A DNA stretch of 45,517 nt, from the NCBI GenBank assembly GCA_020200135.1, contig JAIVJI010000071.1, positions 1 to 45,517 on the forward strand. The letters run 5' to 3'. A program made the translations under genes and the position numbers. The notes under the pieces were generated by a model. It saw only the letters and a program-made list of their open reading frames with translations, was not told the DNA's origin and made no database searches. This stretch comes from Acidobacteriota bacterium. GTDB lineage: Bacteria; Acidobacteriota; Blastocatellia; Pyrinomonadales; Pyrinomonadaceae. Within the stretch, counting starts at the first letter, position 1. Each line of letters begins with the position of its first letter. This document shows, piece by piece, positions 1-10,915 of the stretch.

Positions 1-2
1 CG

Positions 3-95
3 GCGGGCACGCGAGGCGCGGGCGGCGGCGGCTCGCGACAGCGCCCCGCGACCGGCGCGCGCGACGCCAAGGCCAGCAGCGCCGCCGCGCGCTAG
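3..95 (+). CDS. Possible 3' end of a gene entering from the left (partial)
   Basis: One frame is open from the left edge to a TAG at 93-95. It encodes about 30 residues rich in Gly, Ala and Arg and ends KASSAAAR. A strong GC hairpin follows at 116-174, which is what one expects just after a gene end. No domain can be recognised in so short a low-complexity tail, and in DNA this GC-rich an open frame of this length is not significant by itself. The terminator position is the main support. Confidence 0.3.
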   Translation, partial: AGTRGAGGGGSRQRPATGARDAKASSAAAR

Positions 96-115
96 CGCCG
101 GCGACCGCTTCGATT

Positions 116-174
116 CCGGCCGGCCGCGCCGCGCCGTCTCGCACGCCCGTGCGACGACGGCCCCGGCCGGCCGG
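116..174 (+). terminator. GC-rich hairpin terminator of the upstream gene
   Basis: The arms CCGGCCGGCC (116-125) and GGCCGGCCGG (165-174) are perfect complements. A second stem, TCGCAC (139-144) with GTGCGA (149-154), sits inside. The hairpin is followed by TTCGACTTTT, a short T-rich stretch. It lies 20 nt after the TAG at 93-95 and fits an intrinsic terminator. Confidence 0.5.
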
Positions 175-643
175 TTCGACTTTTGCCCGGACATAAAATT
201 TAAGCGAACCGAAGGCGAACCCCGGTGTCTAAATAATTGAACGCGTAGAGACGGGGAGGCCGCGCCGGCCCATTTTACGCTTGACTTCGCCGCGGATTGC
301 GACATAGACTGAGCGCGTTGCTGGCCAATCGAATATTTTAAGAACGCGCCCGTCTCGCCGGCAGTGTGAGGCGGACGTTTGGTTCTGGCGCTCGTCTCTG
401 AGGGGCCGGCCCGGTTCGTTCATTCCCGTTTGGCGGGTGCCTGGAAGGTGAGGCGGCGCGTGCTGTCGCGCGCCGATCGCCGGGCCCGTCATTCCCGTCC
501 CCTAAAGGAAAAAGCGTTTAATCAAGCGGGCGCGTTTTGCAGGAAAACGTCTTAGAATCACAACTCTATATTGAGAGTCATGTGGTTAAATTGATCTCAA
601 ACCCCTGATCCACCTGGCACCGGAAGAGGGAAGGAGACGAGAG
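175..643. other. Intergenic region before tonB, no gene seen
   Basis: About 470 bases with no credible coding sequence. Small open frames here have no ribosome binding site and no family resemblance. Two less GC-rich patches (about 185-235 and 530-600) are likely promoter territory for tonB, for example TTTTGCAG near 535 and TAGAAT near 552. I cannot pair a -35 and -10 box with confidence. The tonB ribosome binding site is in the purine-rich stretch at about 622-642. Confidence 0.4.
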
Positions 644-1465
<822 letters not shown>

Positions 1466-1548
1466 GACGGGGCGCGGGTCGCTCGCGCCCCTTCCTTGAC
1501 GGGAAGCGCACCGCCATCACATAAGAAAACCTTTGGAGGATTCCCACC

Positions 1549-2322
1549 GTGACTATTCTGTTGAGCATTCTCGGGAGCAAGGGTCTCGCCTTCTTCGCGT
1601 TTATTTTCCAGGAAGCCGGGAAGGGGGAGGGCGAGCTGGCTGAGGCGTTCACCTTTACCGAGATGATTAAGAATCTCGGCGGGGTGGCGCTCGGCGTCCT
1701 CGTCATCCTGCTGATCATGTCGATGTACTCGATCGCGATCATGGTCGAGCGCTACCTGACCTACTCGTCCGCCAAGAAGCAGTCGCGCGAGTTCGCGCCG
1801 CGCGTCGCGCAGGCGCTCAAGAACGACCGCATCGAGGAGGCCATCAACATCAGCGACAAGCACAAGAAGTCGCACCTCGCGATGGTCGTCAACGCCGGCC
1901 TCCAGGAGTTCCGGGCGCACAGCGCTTCGTCCGACATCTCGGGCGACGAGATCGAGGCCAGCAAGCGCGCGCTCCAGCGCTCCATCGCCATCAAGTCGGC
2001 CGAATTCCGGCGCGGCCTCTCCGGCCTCGCCACCGTCGGCTCGACCGCCCCGTTCGTCGGCCTCTTCGGCACGGTCTTCGGCATCATCAACGCCTTCACC
2101 GGCATGAAGTCGGCCGAGAGCGCGGGCATCGGCGCGGTCGCGGGCGGCATCGCCGAGGCGCTCATCGCCACGGCCATCGGCCTCGGCGTGGCCGTGCCGG
2201 CCGTGTGGGCGTTCAACTACTTCACGGGCAAGGTCGACGGCTTCATCATCGAGATGGACAACTCGGCGTCCGAGCTGATCGACTACTTCCTGAAGAACCG
2301 CACCCGGCAGCTCGGGGCGTAA
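1549..2322 (+). CDS. exbB: MotA/TolQ/ExbB proton channel family protein
   Basis: 257 residues, the usual size for ExbB/TolQ. It forms the proton-conducting membrane channel that works with ExbD to energise TonB. Three hydrophobic segments are visible: about residues 44-67, and two in the C-terminal half within the conserved block GLATVGSTAPFVGLFGTVFG (about 157-176) and AEALIATAIGLGVAVPAVWA (about 203-222). The charged cytoplasmic region lies between the first and second. The start is GTG at 1549, chosen because TTTGGAGGA lies 8-12 nt upstream. It follows tonB by about 80 nt and precedes exbD by 46 nt, consistent with one operon. Confidence 0.93.
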   Translation: MTILLSILGSKGLAFFAFIFQEAGKGEGELAEAFTFTEMIKNLGGVALGVLVILLIMSMYSIAIMVERYLTYSSAKKQSREFAPRVAQALKNDRIEEAINISDKHKKSHLAMVVNAGLQEFRAHSASSDISGDEIEASKRALQRSIAIKSAEFRRGLSGLATVGSTAPFVGLFGTVFGIINAFTGMKSAESAGIGAVAGGIAEALIATAIGLGVAVPAVWAFNYFTGKVDGFIIEMDNSASELIDYFLKNRTRQLGA

Positions 2323-2368
2323 GCCTTGACGGCCGCGCGCCGGCCGGCCCGAATGGAGATTTCACAAG

Positions 2369-2845
2369 ATGGGAATGACATCAGGCGGAGGCGGCGGGGT
2401 CACCTCCGACATCAACGTTACCCCGATGGTGGACATCATGCTGGTGATCCTGATCATCTTCATGGTCATCACGCCGTTCCTCCAGCAGGGCGTCTCGGTC
2501 GCGCTCCCGCGCGACATGAACAACCCGGACGAGGACCCGGCCATCATCAAGGAGACCTCGGTCGTCATCGCCATCACCGATGTCGGCAAGCTCTACCTCG
2601 GCAAGAAGGAGATCGAGAAGGGCACGCTCAAGTCCGAGATCGACCAGAAGATGGCCGGCAAGGTCGACACCGAGCGCATCGTCTACATCCGCAGCGACGT
2701 CAACGCCAACTACGGCGCGGTCGTCGAGACGATCAACCTGATCCGCGACGCCGGCATCGACCAGATCGGCCTGGTCGCGGACAAGAAGAAGGGGCCGGGG
2801 GCCGAAGGGGGCGCGGCGGCGCCGGCCCCCGCGCCCGCCTCCTGA
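2369..2845 (+). CDS. exbD: Biopolymer transporter ExbD (first copy)
   Basis: 158-residue ExbD/TolR-type protein: a short cytoplasmic N-terminus, one membrane segment and a periplasmic domain. The membrane segment begins in DINVTPMVDIMLVILIIFMV. Asp22 in VDIM matches the conserved membrane aspartate that takes part in proton movement in this family. The C-terminus is an Ala/Pro-rich tail (PAPAPAS). Translation starts at ATG 2369 after GGAGATTTCACAAG. It is followed by a second, different exbD about 80 nt downstream. Two ExbD-like proteins could make a mixed dimer, or each could serve a different role (inference). Confidence 0.93.
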   Translation: MGMTSGGGGGVTSDINVTPMVDIMLVILIIFMVITPFLQQGVSVALPRDMNNPDEDPAIIKETSVVIAITDVGKLYLGKKEIEKGTLKSEIDQKMAGKVDTERIVYIRSDVNANYGAVVETINLIRDAGIDQIGLVADKKKGPGAEGGAAAPAPAPAS

Positions 2846-2927
2846 CGGTCACAGACGCGGCGGGCGCCGCCCGGCGGGGCCAACCCGGCGGGCGGCGCCC
2901 GGGCCAAACTTCGGAGGAATTCATCCC

Positions 2928-3431
2928 ATGGGAATGTCAGCCGGCGCCGGGAGGGCGGAGCCGAACATCAACGTCACCCCCTTCATCGACATCTTACTCG
3001 TGCTGTTGATCATCTTCATGGTCATCACGCCCCTGAAGCCGGCGCGCTTCAAGACCCTCGTGCCCCAGCGCAGCGAGGAGTTGAACGCGCAGGCTAAGCA
3101 GAGCCCGCTCACGCTGATCGTCAACATCAAGCGGGACCTCGGGGTGGAGTTGATCCGGGGCGGCAACAAGATCGCCGACGCTTCGGTCAACGACCCCGGC
3201 AACGTCGGCGCGGCGCTCTCGGCCGAGTTCAAGACGCGCAAAGAGCAGCAGGTCTGGAAGGAAGGCTTCCAGGGGCGCGCCGACCTCCCGCCCGACGACC
3301 GCATCGAGAAGACGGTCTTCATCAAGGCGCCCGAGACCTTCAAGTACGGCGACGTGGTGAAGGTCATCGACGCCGTCAAGGGCTCGGGGGCCAACCCCGT
3401 CGGCCTCCAGACCGAAGCGCTGGAGCAGTAG
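2928..3431 (+). CDS. exbD: Biopolymer transporter ExbD (second copy)
   Basis: 167-residue paralogue of the preceding ExbD. The membrane segment starts at NINVTPFIDILLVLLIIFMV, with the key aspartate at residue 21. The periplasmic part differs clearly from the first copy and carries a longer insertion (about residues 95-135, with KEQQVWKEGFQGRADLPPDD), so this is not a recent duplicate. A strong ribosome binding site, GGAGGAATTCATCCC, precedes ATG 2928. The exbB-exbD-exbD arrangement is common where TonB-dependent receptors are numerous. Three such receptors are in this window. Confidence 0.93.
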   Translation: MGMSAGAGRAEPNINVTPFIDILLVLLIIFMVITPLKPARFKTLVPQRSEELNAQAKQSPLTLIVNIKRDLGVELIRGGNKIADASVNDPGNVGAALSAEFKTRKEQQVWKEGFQGRADLPPDDRIEKTVFIKAPETFKYGDVVKVIDAVKGSGANPVGLQTEALEQ

Positions 3432-3571
3432 CGAGGCGGACGCGCGGACGCCCGAGGCCGCCGCCCCCCGCGCGGGGCGCGAGCGGGCCGGGGCGTCTTC
3501 GCGCGTCGCCCCGCCCCACGGCCCCCTTCACCGAATCGAGCTTCCGAACCATTGCCCGGAGCAATCATCCA

Positions 3572-4420
3572 ATGAAACTCTCTCGAACCTGCATCGCGGT
3601 GCTGCTCGTCGCGCTCGTGTCGGCCACGGGCGGATGCACGCTCATCAACCGCGTGCGCGCCAAGAACGCCCTCAACGAGGGCGCTAAAGCTTACCGCGAG
3701 GGGCACTTCCCCGAGGCGGAGGAGAAGTTCCGCACCGCCTACGAGCTCGACCCTTCGCAGAAGAACGCCCCGCTCTTCATCGCCCGCGCCGTCCAGCAGC
3801 AGTTCAAGCCCGGCGTCCAGACGCCCGAGAACCTCGTCCTCGGCGAGAAGGCCGTCGCGGCCTACCAGGACATCCTGAAGGCCGACCCCGGCAACGAGGA
3901 CGCCTACAAGGCCATCGTCTTCCTCTACGGGCAGATGAAGAACGACAAGAAGGTCGACGAGCTGCTCATGCAGCGCGCCAGCGGCGGCCCCACCCCGAAG
4001 GCGCGCTCCGAGGCGCTGACCATCCTGGCGAGCAAGCAGTGGCAGTGCGCCTACGACATCACCGAGCAGAAGGACAACAAGACGACGGTCAACGAGCCCA
4101 ACCGCATCCTCATCAAGTACAGGAAGCCGGCCAACCAGGCCGACTTCGACAAGGCGCAGCAGTGCACGACCGAGGGGCTGCGGCTCGCCGAGCAGGCCAC
4201 GTCGATCGACGCCGACAACCCGAACGCCTGGTCGTACAAGGCCAACCTCCTGCGCGAGAAGTCGAAGCTCGCCGAGATGGCCGGCGACACGACCGCCAAG
4301 GCCGACCTCGACAAGCAGTACGCGGCGGCGCTCGAGACGCAGAAGCGCCTCAGTTCGGAGGCGACCAAGCGCAGGGAGGCCGAGGAGGCCGCCAAGACGC
4401 CCACGCCCCCGGCCGGCTAA
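3572..4420 (+). CDS. TPR-containing lipoprotein
   Basis: 282 residues. The N-terminus MKLSRTCIAVLLVALVSATG followed by GC is a lipoprotein-type signal peptide, although the lipobox (TGGC) is not a perfect match. Tetratricopeptide-like helices follow: ALNEGAKAYREGHFPEAEEK with TAYELDPSQ at about 34-62, a second unit around 88-110, and a last unit around 195-225 (SIDADNPNAWSYKANLLREK). The tail is a charged helix ending in TPTPPAG. It sits directly after the TonB motor genes and before a terminator, so it is probably the last gene of that operon. A scaffold or assembly role at the membrane is likely, but no substrate can be named. Confidence 0.8.
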   Translation: MKLSRTCIAVLLVALVSATGGCTLINRVRAKNALNEGAKAYREGHFPEAEEKFRTAYELDPSQKNAPLFIARAVQQQFKPGVQTPENLVLGEKAVAAYQDILKADPGNEDAYKAIVFLYGQMKNDKKVDELLMQRASGGPTPKARSEALTILASKQWQCAYDITEQKDNKTTVNEPNRILIKYRKPANQADFDKAQQCTTEGLRLAEQATSIDADNPNAWSYKANLLREKSKLAEMAGDTTAKADLDKQYAAALETQKRLSSEATKRREAEEAAKTPTPPAG

Positions 4421-4483
4421 GACCCGCGCCGCGCGCCGGCGGGTTCCAGCGGCCGGCGCGCGAGAACCAGACCCTTTCTCCTC

Positions 4484-4524
4484 CGGGTGACGCCTGACCC
4501 CACGTCGGGCGTCACCCGATTTTT
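4484..4524 (+). terminator. Intrinsic terminator of the tonB-exbBD-TPR operon
   Basis: An 11-bp perfect stem, CGGGTGACGCC (4484-4494) with GGCGTCACCCG (4508-4518), has a 13-nt loop and is followed by A and five T residues. It lies 64 nt after the TPR lipoprotein stop codon. Confidence 0.8.
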
Positions 4525-4585
4525 GATTCCGGGTCTCGGATTTCAGACCCGCGCGGGCCGCCGCGTGCATCCCGGCTGGCCAATC

Positions 4586-4610
4586 GCAAATCTAAAATCT
4601 AAAATCGTAA
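4586..4610 (+). repeat. Short heptad tandem repeat (AATCTAA units) upstream of rel
   Basis: The stretch 4588-4606 contains AAATCTA in tandem, a 7-nt period, directly upstream of the rel start. An imperfect partner of similar texture (GATTCCGGGTCTCGGATTTC) lies at 4525-4545. It may be a degenerate, one-armed version of the heptad inverted repeats found elsewhere in the window. Confidence 0.45.
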
Positions 4611-4616
4611 GCGCCT

Positions 4617-6818
4617 ATGATTCGCATCGAGGAGATCGTCGAAAAAGTCGGGCAGAACCACCCGCAGGCCGACCTGGACGTGCTGCGGCGCGCCTACTTT
4701 TTCTCCGCGCTCCACCACAAGGGGCAGACGCGCGCCTCCGGCGAGCCGTACCTCGTCCACCCGCTCGAAGTCGCCAACATCCTCGCCGACATGCGCCTCG
4801 ACGAGGTCTCGGTCGCGACGGGGCTGCTCCACGACGTGGTCGAGGACACGCTCGTCGAGCCCGAGGTCATCCGCGCCTCCTTCGGCGAGGAGATCGCGCA
4901 CCTCGTCGACGGCCTCACCAAGCTGGCGCACATCAGCAACCAGTCGCGCGAGGAGCAGCAGGCCGAGAACGTCCGCAAGATGCTGCTGGCGATGGTGGAC
5001 GACGTGCGCGTCGTCCTCGTCAAGCTCGCCGACCGGCTGCACAACATGCGCACGCTCCACCACCTCAATCCGGAGAAGCGCCGCCGCATCGCGCAGGAGA
5101 CCCTCGACATCTTCGCGCCCATCGCGCACCGCCTCGGCATGGGGCGACTGCGGAGCGAGCTCGAAGACCTCGCCTTCAAACACCTGCACCCGGACGAGTA
5201 CCGCGAGCTGGCCGAGCAGCTGGAGCGCCGCCGCCCCGAGCACGAGGCGTTCCTCGGCCGCGTGACCGAGCAGATCGGGGAGAAGATGCGCGAGGCCGGC
5301 GTGCCGAGCATCACGGTCGAGGGGCGCGTCAAGCGCCTCTACTCCATCTTCAAGAAGCTCAAGCGGCAGAAGATTCAGCTCGACCAGGTCTACGACCTCA
5401 TCGCCGCGCGCGTCATCACCCCCGACGAGACGCGCCACTGCTACGGCGCCCTGGGCGTCGTCCACACGCTCTGGCAGCCCATCCCGGGCCGGTTCAAGGA
5501 TTGGATAGCCACGCCGCGCGACAACCTCTACCAGTCGCTCCACACCTCGGTCATCGGCGCCAAGGGGCAGCCCTTCGAGATTCAGATACGCACCGACGAG
5601 ATGCACCGCGTCGCCGAGGAGGGCGTCGCCGCGCACTGGAAGTACAAGGAGGGCCGGCGCGGGGCGCACGACGACGACGAGGCGTTCCAGTGGCTGCGCT
5701 CGCTCGTCGAGTGGTCGCAGGAGGTCAAGGACTCGCGCGACTTCCTCGAATCCCTCAAGCTAGACCTCTACCCGAAGGACGTCTACGCCTTCACGCCGAT
5801 GGGCAAGGTCATCCAGCTCCCGCGCGGGGCGACGCCGGTGGATTTCGCCTACATGATTCACACCGAGGTCGGCAACACCTGCACGGGCTCGCGCCTCAAC
5901 GGGCGGATCGTGCCGCTGCGCACCGCCATCCAGAACGGCGACGTGGTCGAGATTCTCACCTCGCCCAACGCCAAGCCCTCGCGCGACTGGCTCAACTTCG
6001 TCAAGACCTCGCGCGCGCGCAACCGCGTCCGCCACGCCGTCGCCGAGCAGCAGCGGGCGGAATCGATCGAGCTCGGGCGCAAGCTCTTCGAGAAGGAGGC
6101 CGCGCGCTTCAACCTCTCGGCGAAGAAGGTGCTGGCCGACTCGGGCGGCGAGCTGAAGCGCATCGCGAACGAGTACGGCTACGGGCGCGTGGACGACCTG
6201 ATGGCGGCCATCGGCTACGGCAAGACCGTCCCGCGCAACGTCATCGCCAAGTACCTCGGCCCCGAGAAGTTCGCCGAGCTGGAGCAGAAGAAGGAGTCGC
6301 CGCTCCGGGGCCGGCTGACGGCGGGGGTGCAGGCGGTCAAGAAGTTCATCCGCCTCGGCGAGGACTCCATCGTCGTGCGCGGGGTGGACGACCTCCTGGT
6401 GACGCGCGCGCGCTGCTGCAACCCCGTCCGGGGCGAGGAGATCGTCGGCTACATCACGCGCGGCAAGGGCGTGGCCGTCCACGCGCGCCGCTGCACGAAC
6501 GTCCAGCAGTTGATGATCAACCCCGAGCGCGTCGTCGAGGTCGAGTGGGCCGACGCGGGGGCGGGCGAGGCCGCGTACGCCGTCAAGCTCCTCGCCATCA
6601 CCGAGAACCGGACGGGGATGATCGCCGACGTGACCAACGCCATCAAGGACATCAAGACCAACATCCGACGCGCCGACGCGACCGTGGCGCCGGACGACCG
6701 CGGCCGCATCGAGGTCACGGTCGAAATCTTCGACCTCAAGCACCTCGACAAGGTGATGACCTCCATCCGCAAGGTCCCCGGCGTGCTCGACGTGGAGCGC
6801 ATCCACGGATCCGCCTGA
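4617..6818 (+). CDS. rel: Bifunctional (p)ppGpp synthetase/hydrolase (RelA/SpoT family)
   Basis: 733 residues, full length for a long Rel enzyme that makes and degrades the stringent-response alarmone. The HD hydrolase domain is intact, with VHP at 48-50, the HD pair at 72-73 in LLHDVVEDT, and KLADRLHNMRTL further on. The synthetase domain has YDLIAARVI and GRFKDWIATPRDNLYQSLHT. Its RFKD is the RxKD signature of bifunctional Rel proteins rather than the ExDD of RelA. A TGS domain (DVYAFTPMGKVIQLPRGATP), a Cys-rich domain (RARCCNPVRGEEIVGY) and a C-terminal ACT domain follow. The start is ATG 4617; no strong Shine-Dalgarno precedes it. It stands alone behind a terminator. The name spoT would also be acceptable. 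Confidence 0.95.
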   Translation: MIRIEEIVEKVGQNHPQADLDVLRRAYFFSALHHKGQTRASGEPYLVHPLEVANILADMRLDEVSVATGLLHDVVEDTLVEPEVIRASFGEEIAHLVDGLTKLAHISNQSREEQQAENVRKMLLAMVDDVRVVLVKLADRLHNMRTLHHLNPEKRRRIAQETLDIFAPIAHRLGMGRLRSELEDLAFKHLHPDEYRELAEQLERRRPEHEAFLGRVTEQIGEKMREAGVPSITVEGRVKRLYSIFKKLKRQKIQLDQVYDLIAARVITPDETRHCYGALGVVHTLWQPIPGRFKDWIATPRDNLYQSLHTSVIGAKGQPFEIQIRTDEMHRVAEEGVAAHWKYKEGRRGAHDDDEAFQWLRSLVEWSQEVKDSRDFLESLKLDLYPKDVYAFTPMGKVIQLPRGATPVDFAYMIHTEVGNTCTGSRLNGRIVPLRTAIQNGDVVEILTSPNAKPSRDWLNFVKTSRARNRVRHAVAEQQRAESIELGRKLFEKEAARFNLSAKKVLADSGGELKRIANEYGYGRVDDLMAAIGYGKTVPRNVIAKYLGPEKFAELEQKKESPLRGRLTAGVQAVKKFIRLGEDSIVVRGVDDLLVTRARCCNPVRGEEIVGYITRGKGVAVHARRCTNVQQLMINPERVVEVEWADAGAGEAAYAVKLLAITENRTGMIADVTNAIKDIKTNIRRADATVAPDDRGRIEVTVEIFDLKHLDKVMTSIRKVPGVLDVERIHGSA

Positions 6819-6990
6819 AGGAAACCCCGCCGCCCGAGCATCCCCCCGCGGCGAAAGCGTCATCAATTACGATGCACTTTCAAATAACGCGCGCGCCGAC
6901 GCGCGCCTCCGCGGCTTCTCCGTTTGCCGTCCGGGGAAGGGGTCTGTTAGAATCTGCAATTTGTTCGCAGCCTTGCGCTAAGGGGTTTTC

Positions 6991-7146
6991 GTGACAGAGA
7001 GACGCATCGTCAAAACTGAGGGGGCGCCGGGGGCCATCGGGCCTTACTCGCAGGCGGTCGTGGCGGGCGGGTTCGAAAAGCGGGGGCGCCCGTCGAAAAA
7101 GCCCGGGCGCCCGCCGCCTTCATTGAAAAGTCGAGTTTTAAACTAG
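6991..7146 (+). pseudogene. ridA: Truncated ridA remnant (RidA/YjgF/UK114 family N-terminus)
   Basis: A GTG-initiated frame encodes 51 residues. The first ~27 (TERRIVKTEGAPGAIGPYSQ, then AVVAGG) are the characteristic start of RidA, the enamine/imine deaminase that is normally about 125-130 residues. After GGF the protein diverges into Arg/Pro/Lys-rich sequence and stops at TAG 7144-7146, so the catalytic arginine and the rest of the fold are absent. The lost part is replaced by the terminator hairpin of rpmB, which reads in from the other strand. The best explanation is a gene cut by a deletion or rearrangement between rel and rpmB. A functional mini-protein is unlikely. Confidence 0.65.
7076..7114 (-). 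terminator. Terminator of rpmB
   Basis: Read on the minus strand, GCGGGCGCCCG (7114-7104) pairs with CGGGCG plus CCCGC (7092-7080) across a two-base bulge and an 11-nt loop. Four T residues follow (7079-7076). It begins 29 nt after the rpmB stop codon and overlaps the ridA remnant. Confidence 0.65.
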
Positions 7147-7337
7147 GCCGCTTTCGCGACCTTGCCCGCCTTGATGCACGACGTGCAGACCTTCATGCGC
7201 AGGTTGCCGCCCTGCGGGCGCTGGACGCGGATCGACTGCAGGTTGGGGTCGAAGCGGCGGCGCGTGCGGTTGTTCGCGTGCGAGACGTTGTTACCGAACT
7301 GCGGCCCCTTGCCGCAGACTTCGCATCTTTTAGCCAT
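7143..7337 (-). CDS. rpmB: 50S ribosomal protein L28
   Basis: 64 residues, complete. [20 protein letters not shown] is the standard L28 opening. The two Cys pairs, CEVC (5-8) and CTSC (52-55), are those of the zinc-binding form of the protein. It is a structural part of the large ribosomal subunit. The ATG at 7337 has GGAGGTTATCAACGCT upstream on the minus strand. It is a single-gene unit with its own clear promoter (7430-7459) and terminator. Confidence 0.96.
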   Translation of the reverse strand: MAKRCEVCGKGPQFGNNVSHANNRTRRRFDPNLQSIRVQRPQGGNLRMKVCTSCIKAGKVAKAA

Positions 7338-7429
7338 AGCGTTGATAACCTCCGGACTTTAAAAAAGGCGCGCGCCACTTTGTCGCGGTGCCACACGGTC
7401 GCGGCGGCGGCGCACGTCGTAAACGGAAA

Positions 7430-7459
7430 TTTATAGCAAACGGCCTCGCCGAGCGTCAA
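7430..7459 (-). promoter_or_regulatory. Sigma-70-type promoter of rpmB
   Basis: On the minus strand the -35 box TTGACG (7459-7454) is followed by an 18-nt spacer and the -10 box TATAAA (7435-7430). The -10 box is preceded by TGC, an extended -10. The expected start of transcription is near 7423, giving a leader of about 86 nt. Confidence 0.7.
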
Positions 7460-7533
7460 GTTGAGTCGGCGGCTGCCGCAGACGCGGCCCGCCGGCGTCA
7501 TCCCGAGAGTAAGTTAAGGAGCAGAGAGTCAAA

Positions 7534-8721
7534 GTGCCCAGAGTCTTCAGAAACATCGCAGCCCTCGCCCTCGTCACGGCCTTCGCCCTCGCCACCGCGG
7601 CGTGCGGCGGGAAGGGCTCGGCCGGCGGCAAGGACGTGGCCGCCACCGTCAACGGCAAGGAGATCACGCTCGCCGAGGTCGACCGCATCGTCGGCCAGCA
7701 GGCGCAGGGTCAGCCGCTGTCCACACTCCAGCAGGCCGCCGCGCGCCTGACCGTGCTCGACAAGCTGATCGAGCGCCAGGTGCTCTACGCGCGCGCCGAG
7801 AAGGAGAAGACGGTGCCGAGCGACGACGAGGTCGCCACCTTCGTCAACCAGCAGAAGCAGCAGCTCACGGCCGAGGAGTGGGACAGGAGCCTCAAGGAGA
7901 ACAAGCTGACCGAGGAGCTGGTGCGCGAGGAGGCCCGCAAGGACCTCGCCATCCGCAAGCTCCAAGAGAAGGTCTACGGCAAGATCACCATCCGCGACCA
8001 GGAGATCGTCGACTTCTACAACTCGAACCGCCCGCAGTTCGTCAACCCGCGCGGCGTCTACCTCTCCGACATCGTGGTGGACGCGGGCGACGGCCGGGGC
8101 GAGTACAAGGACGACGCGAAGAGCGAGGCCGAGGCGGTGGCGAAGATTCAGCGCCTCCACACGCAGCTCAAGGGCGGCGCGGACTTCGCCGACGTGGCGC
8201 GCGCCAGCAGCGAGGACCCGAGCGGGCTGCGCGGCGGCGACATCGGCATGGCCAACGAGCAGACGCTCCAGCAGTACGGCTTCCCGGCCGAGCTGGTCGG
8301 CCGCTTCTTCAACCAGATGACGGTCGGCAGCTACACCGAGCCGATCCGCTTCGCCGACGGCCGCTGGTACATCTTCAAGCTGACGAACCGCCAGCTTGAG
8401 AACAAGCCGCTGGCGCTCGAAGACCAGGGCGTGCGCGACCAGATCAAGCAGGCGCTCATCAACCAGCGCCAGCAGATTCTCCAGGCCGCGCTCGTCAGCA
8501 ACGCGATGAGCGACGTGACGGTGGTCAACACACTCGCCGAGAACATGCTCAACGACCCGAACAGCCTCGGCGGCAACCAGCCGGCCTCGCAGGGCGCGGC
8601 CTCCTCGACCCCGGCGGCGGCCACACCGGCGGCAGCCGCGACGCCTGCGTCCACCCCGGCGGCGGCGGCGAGCCCCGCCGCCGCCGCCGCGAGCCCGGCG
8701 GCCGGCGCGCCGAAGAAGTAA
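7534..8721 (+). CDS. SurA/PpiC-type peptidylprolyl isomerase lipoprotein
   Basis: 395 residues. The signal peptide ends in LATAACGGKG, a lipobox-like site with Cys at about residue 24, so the mature protein is probably lipid-anchored. A SurA-N-like helical region (about 33-160: VNGKEITLAEVDRIVGQQ, LDKLIERQVLYARAEKE) is followed by a parvulin-type PPIase domain (about 170-290: LSDIVVDAG, GADFADVARASSEDPSGLRG, GDIGMANE). The last ~50 residues are an Ala/Pro/Ser tail ending in KK. It should act in the periplasm on secreted or outer-membrane proteins. The large beta-barrel receptors encoded nearby are plausible clients (inference). The GTG start at 7534 follows TTAAGGAGCAGAGAG. Confidence 0.88.
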   Translation: MPRVFRNIAALALVTAFALATAACGGKGSAGGKDVAATVNGKEITLAEVDRIVGQQAQGQPLSTLQQAAARLTVLDKLIERQVLYARAEKEKTVPSDDEVATFVNQQKQQLTAEEWDRSLKENKLTEELVREEARKDLAIRKLQEKVYGKITIRDQEIVDFYNSNRPQFVNPRGVYLSDIVVDAGDGRGEYKDDAKSEAEAVAKIQRLHTQLKGGADFADVARASSEDPSGLRGGDIGMANEQTLQQYGFPAELVGRFFNQMTVGSYTEPIRFADGRWYIFKLTNRQLENKPLALEDQGVRDQIKQALINQRQQILQAALVSNAMSDVTVVNTLAENMLNDPNSLGGNQPASQGAASSTPAAATPAAAATPASTPAAAASPAAAAASPAAGAPKK

Positions 8722-8758
8722 GGACGAGGACGCCGCCGGCTCGGCGACGGTAGTTAAG

Positions 8759-8814
8759 ACTGAAGCGGGCGTGGCCGCGCGGGGAGCCGTGCAGGTCCCA
8801 GCGCCCGCTTCAGT
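8759..8814 (+). terminator. Hairpin after the PpiC-type gene
   Basis: Perfect 13-bp arms ACTGAAGCGGGCG (8759-8771) and CGCCCGCTTCAGT (8802-8814) enclose a 30-nt loop. There is no T-run, so termination is likely but not certain. The hairpin contains the most upstream GTG of the next reading frame, which argues against that GTG as a start. Confidence 0.45.
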
Positions 8815-8851
8815 CGCGTGGGAACGAAGAAAGTTTTGGCGGAAGCGTTTT

Positions 8852-10816
<1,965 letters not shown>

Positions 10817-10846
10817 GGCTACTTTAAAGTCAGAACGGCTAACGAC

Positions 10847-10896
10847 GGAGATGCGGAGGGACGGCTAATAACTTTTAGCCGTCCCTCCGCGTCTCC
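10847..10896. repeat. 22-bp inverted repeat between convergent genes
   Basis: The left arm (10847-10868, ending GGAGGGACGGCTAA) and right arm (10875-10896, starting TTAGCCGTCCCTCC) match over 22 bp with one mismatch and a 6-nt loop. It lies between the ABC-F gene and the VWA-TonB gene, which converge, so it may act as a two-way terminator. The GGAGA/GGAGG texture suggests a degenerate short-unit repeat. Confidence 0.75.
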
Positions 10897-10915
10897 GCGT
10901 TGAATGTCTTTGAGT

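Noticed and set aside
229..492. 87-codon minus-strand frame before tonB
   Set aside because: No binding site, no domain, and it lies in probable promoter sequence.
2921..4570. 549-codon minus-strand frame opposite exbD2 and the TPR lipoprotein
   Set aside because: It crosses two real genes and a terminator; composition is that of a shadow frame.
4487..6994. 835-codon plus-strand frame over rel
   Set aside because: Arg/Pro/Ala-rich alternate frame of the rel gene, without domains.
8771..8851. Upstream GTG start for the ABC-F gene
   Set aside because: It lies in a terminator-like hairpin and adds 27 residues not found in the family; ATG 8852 gives the normal N-terminus.
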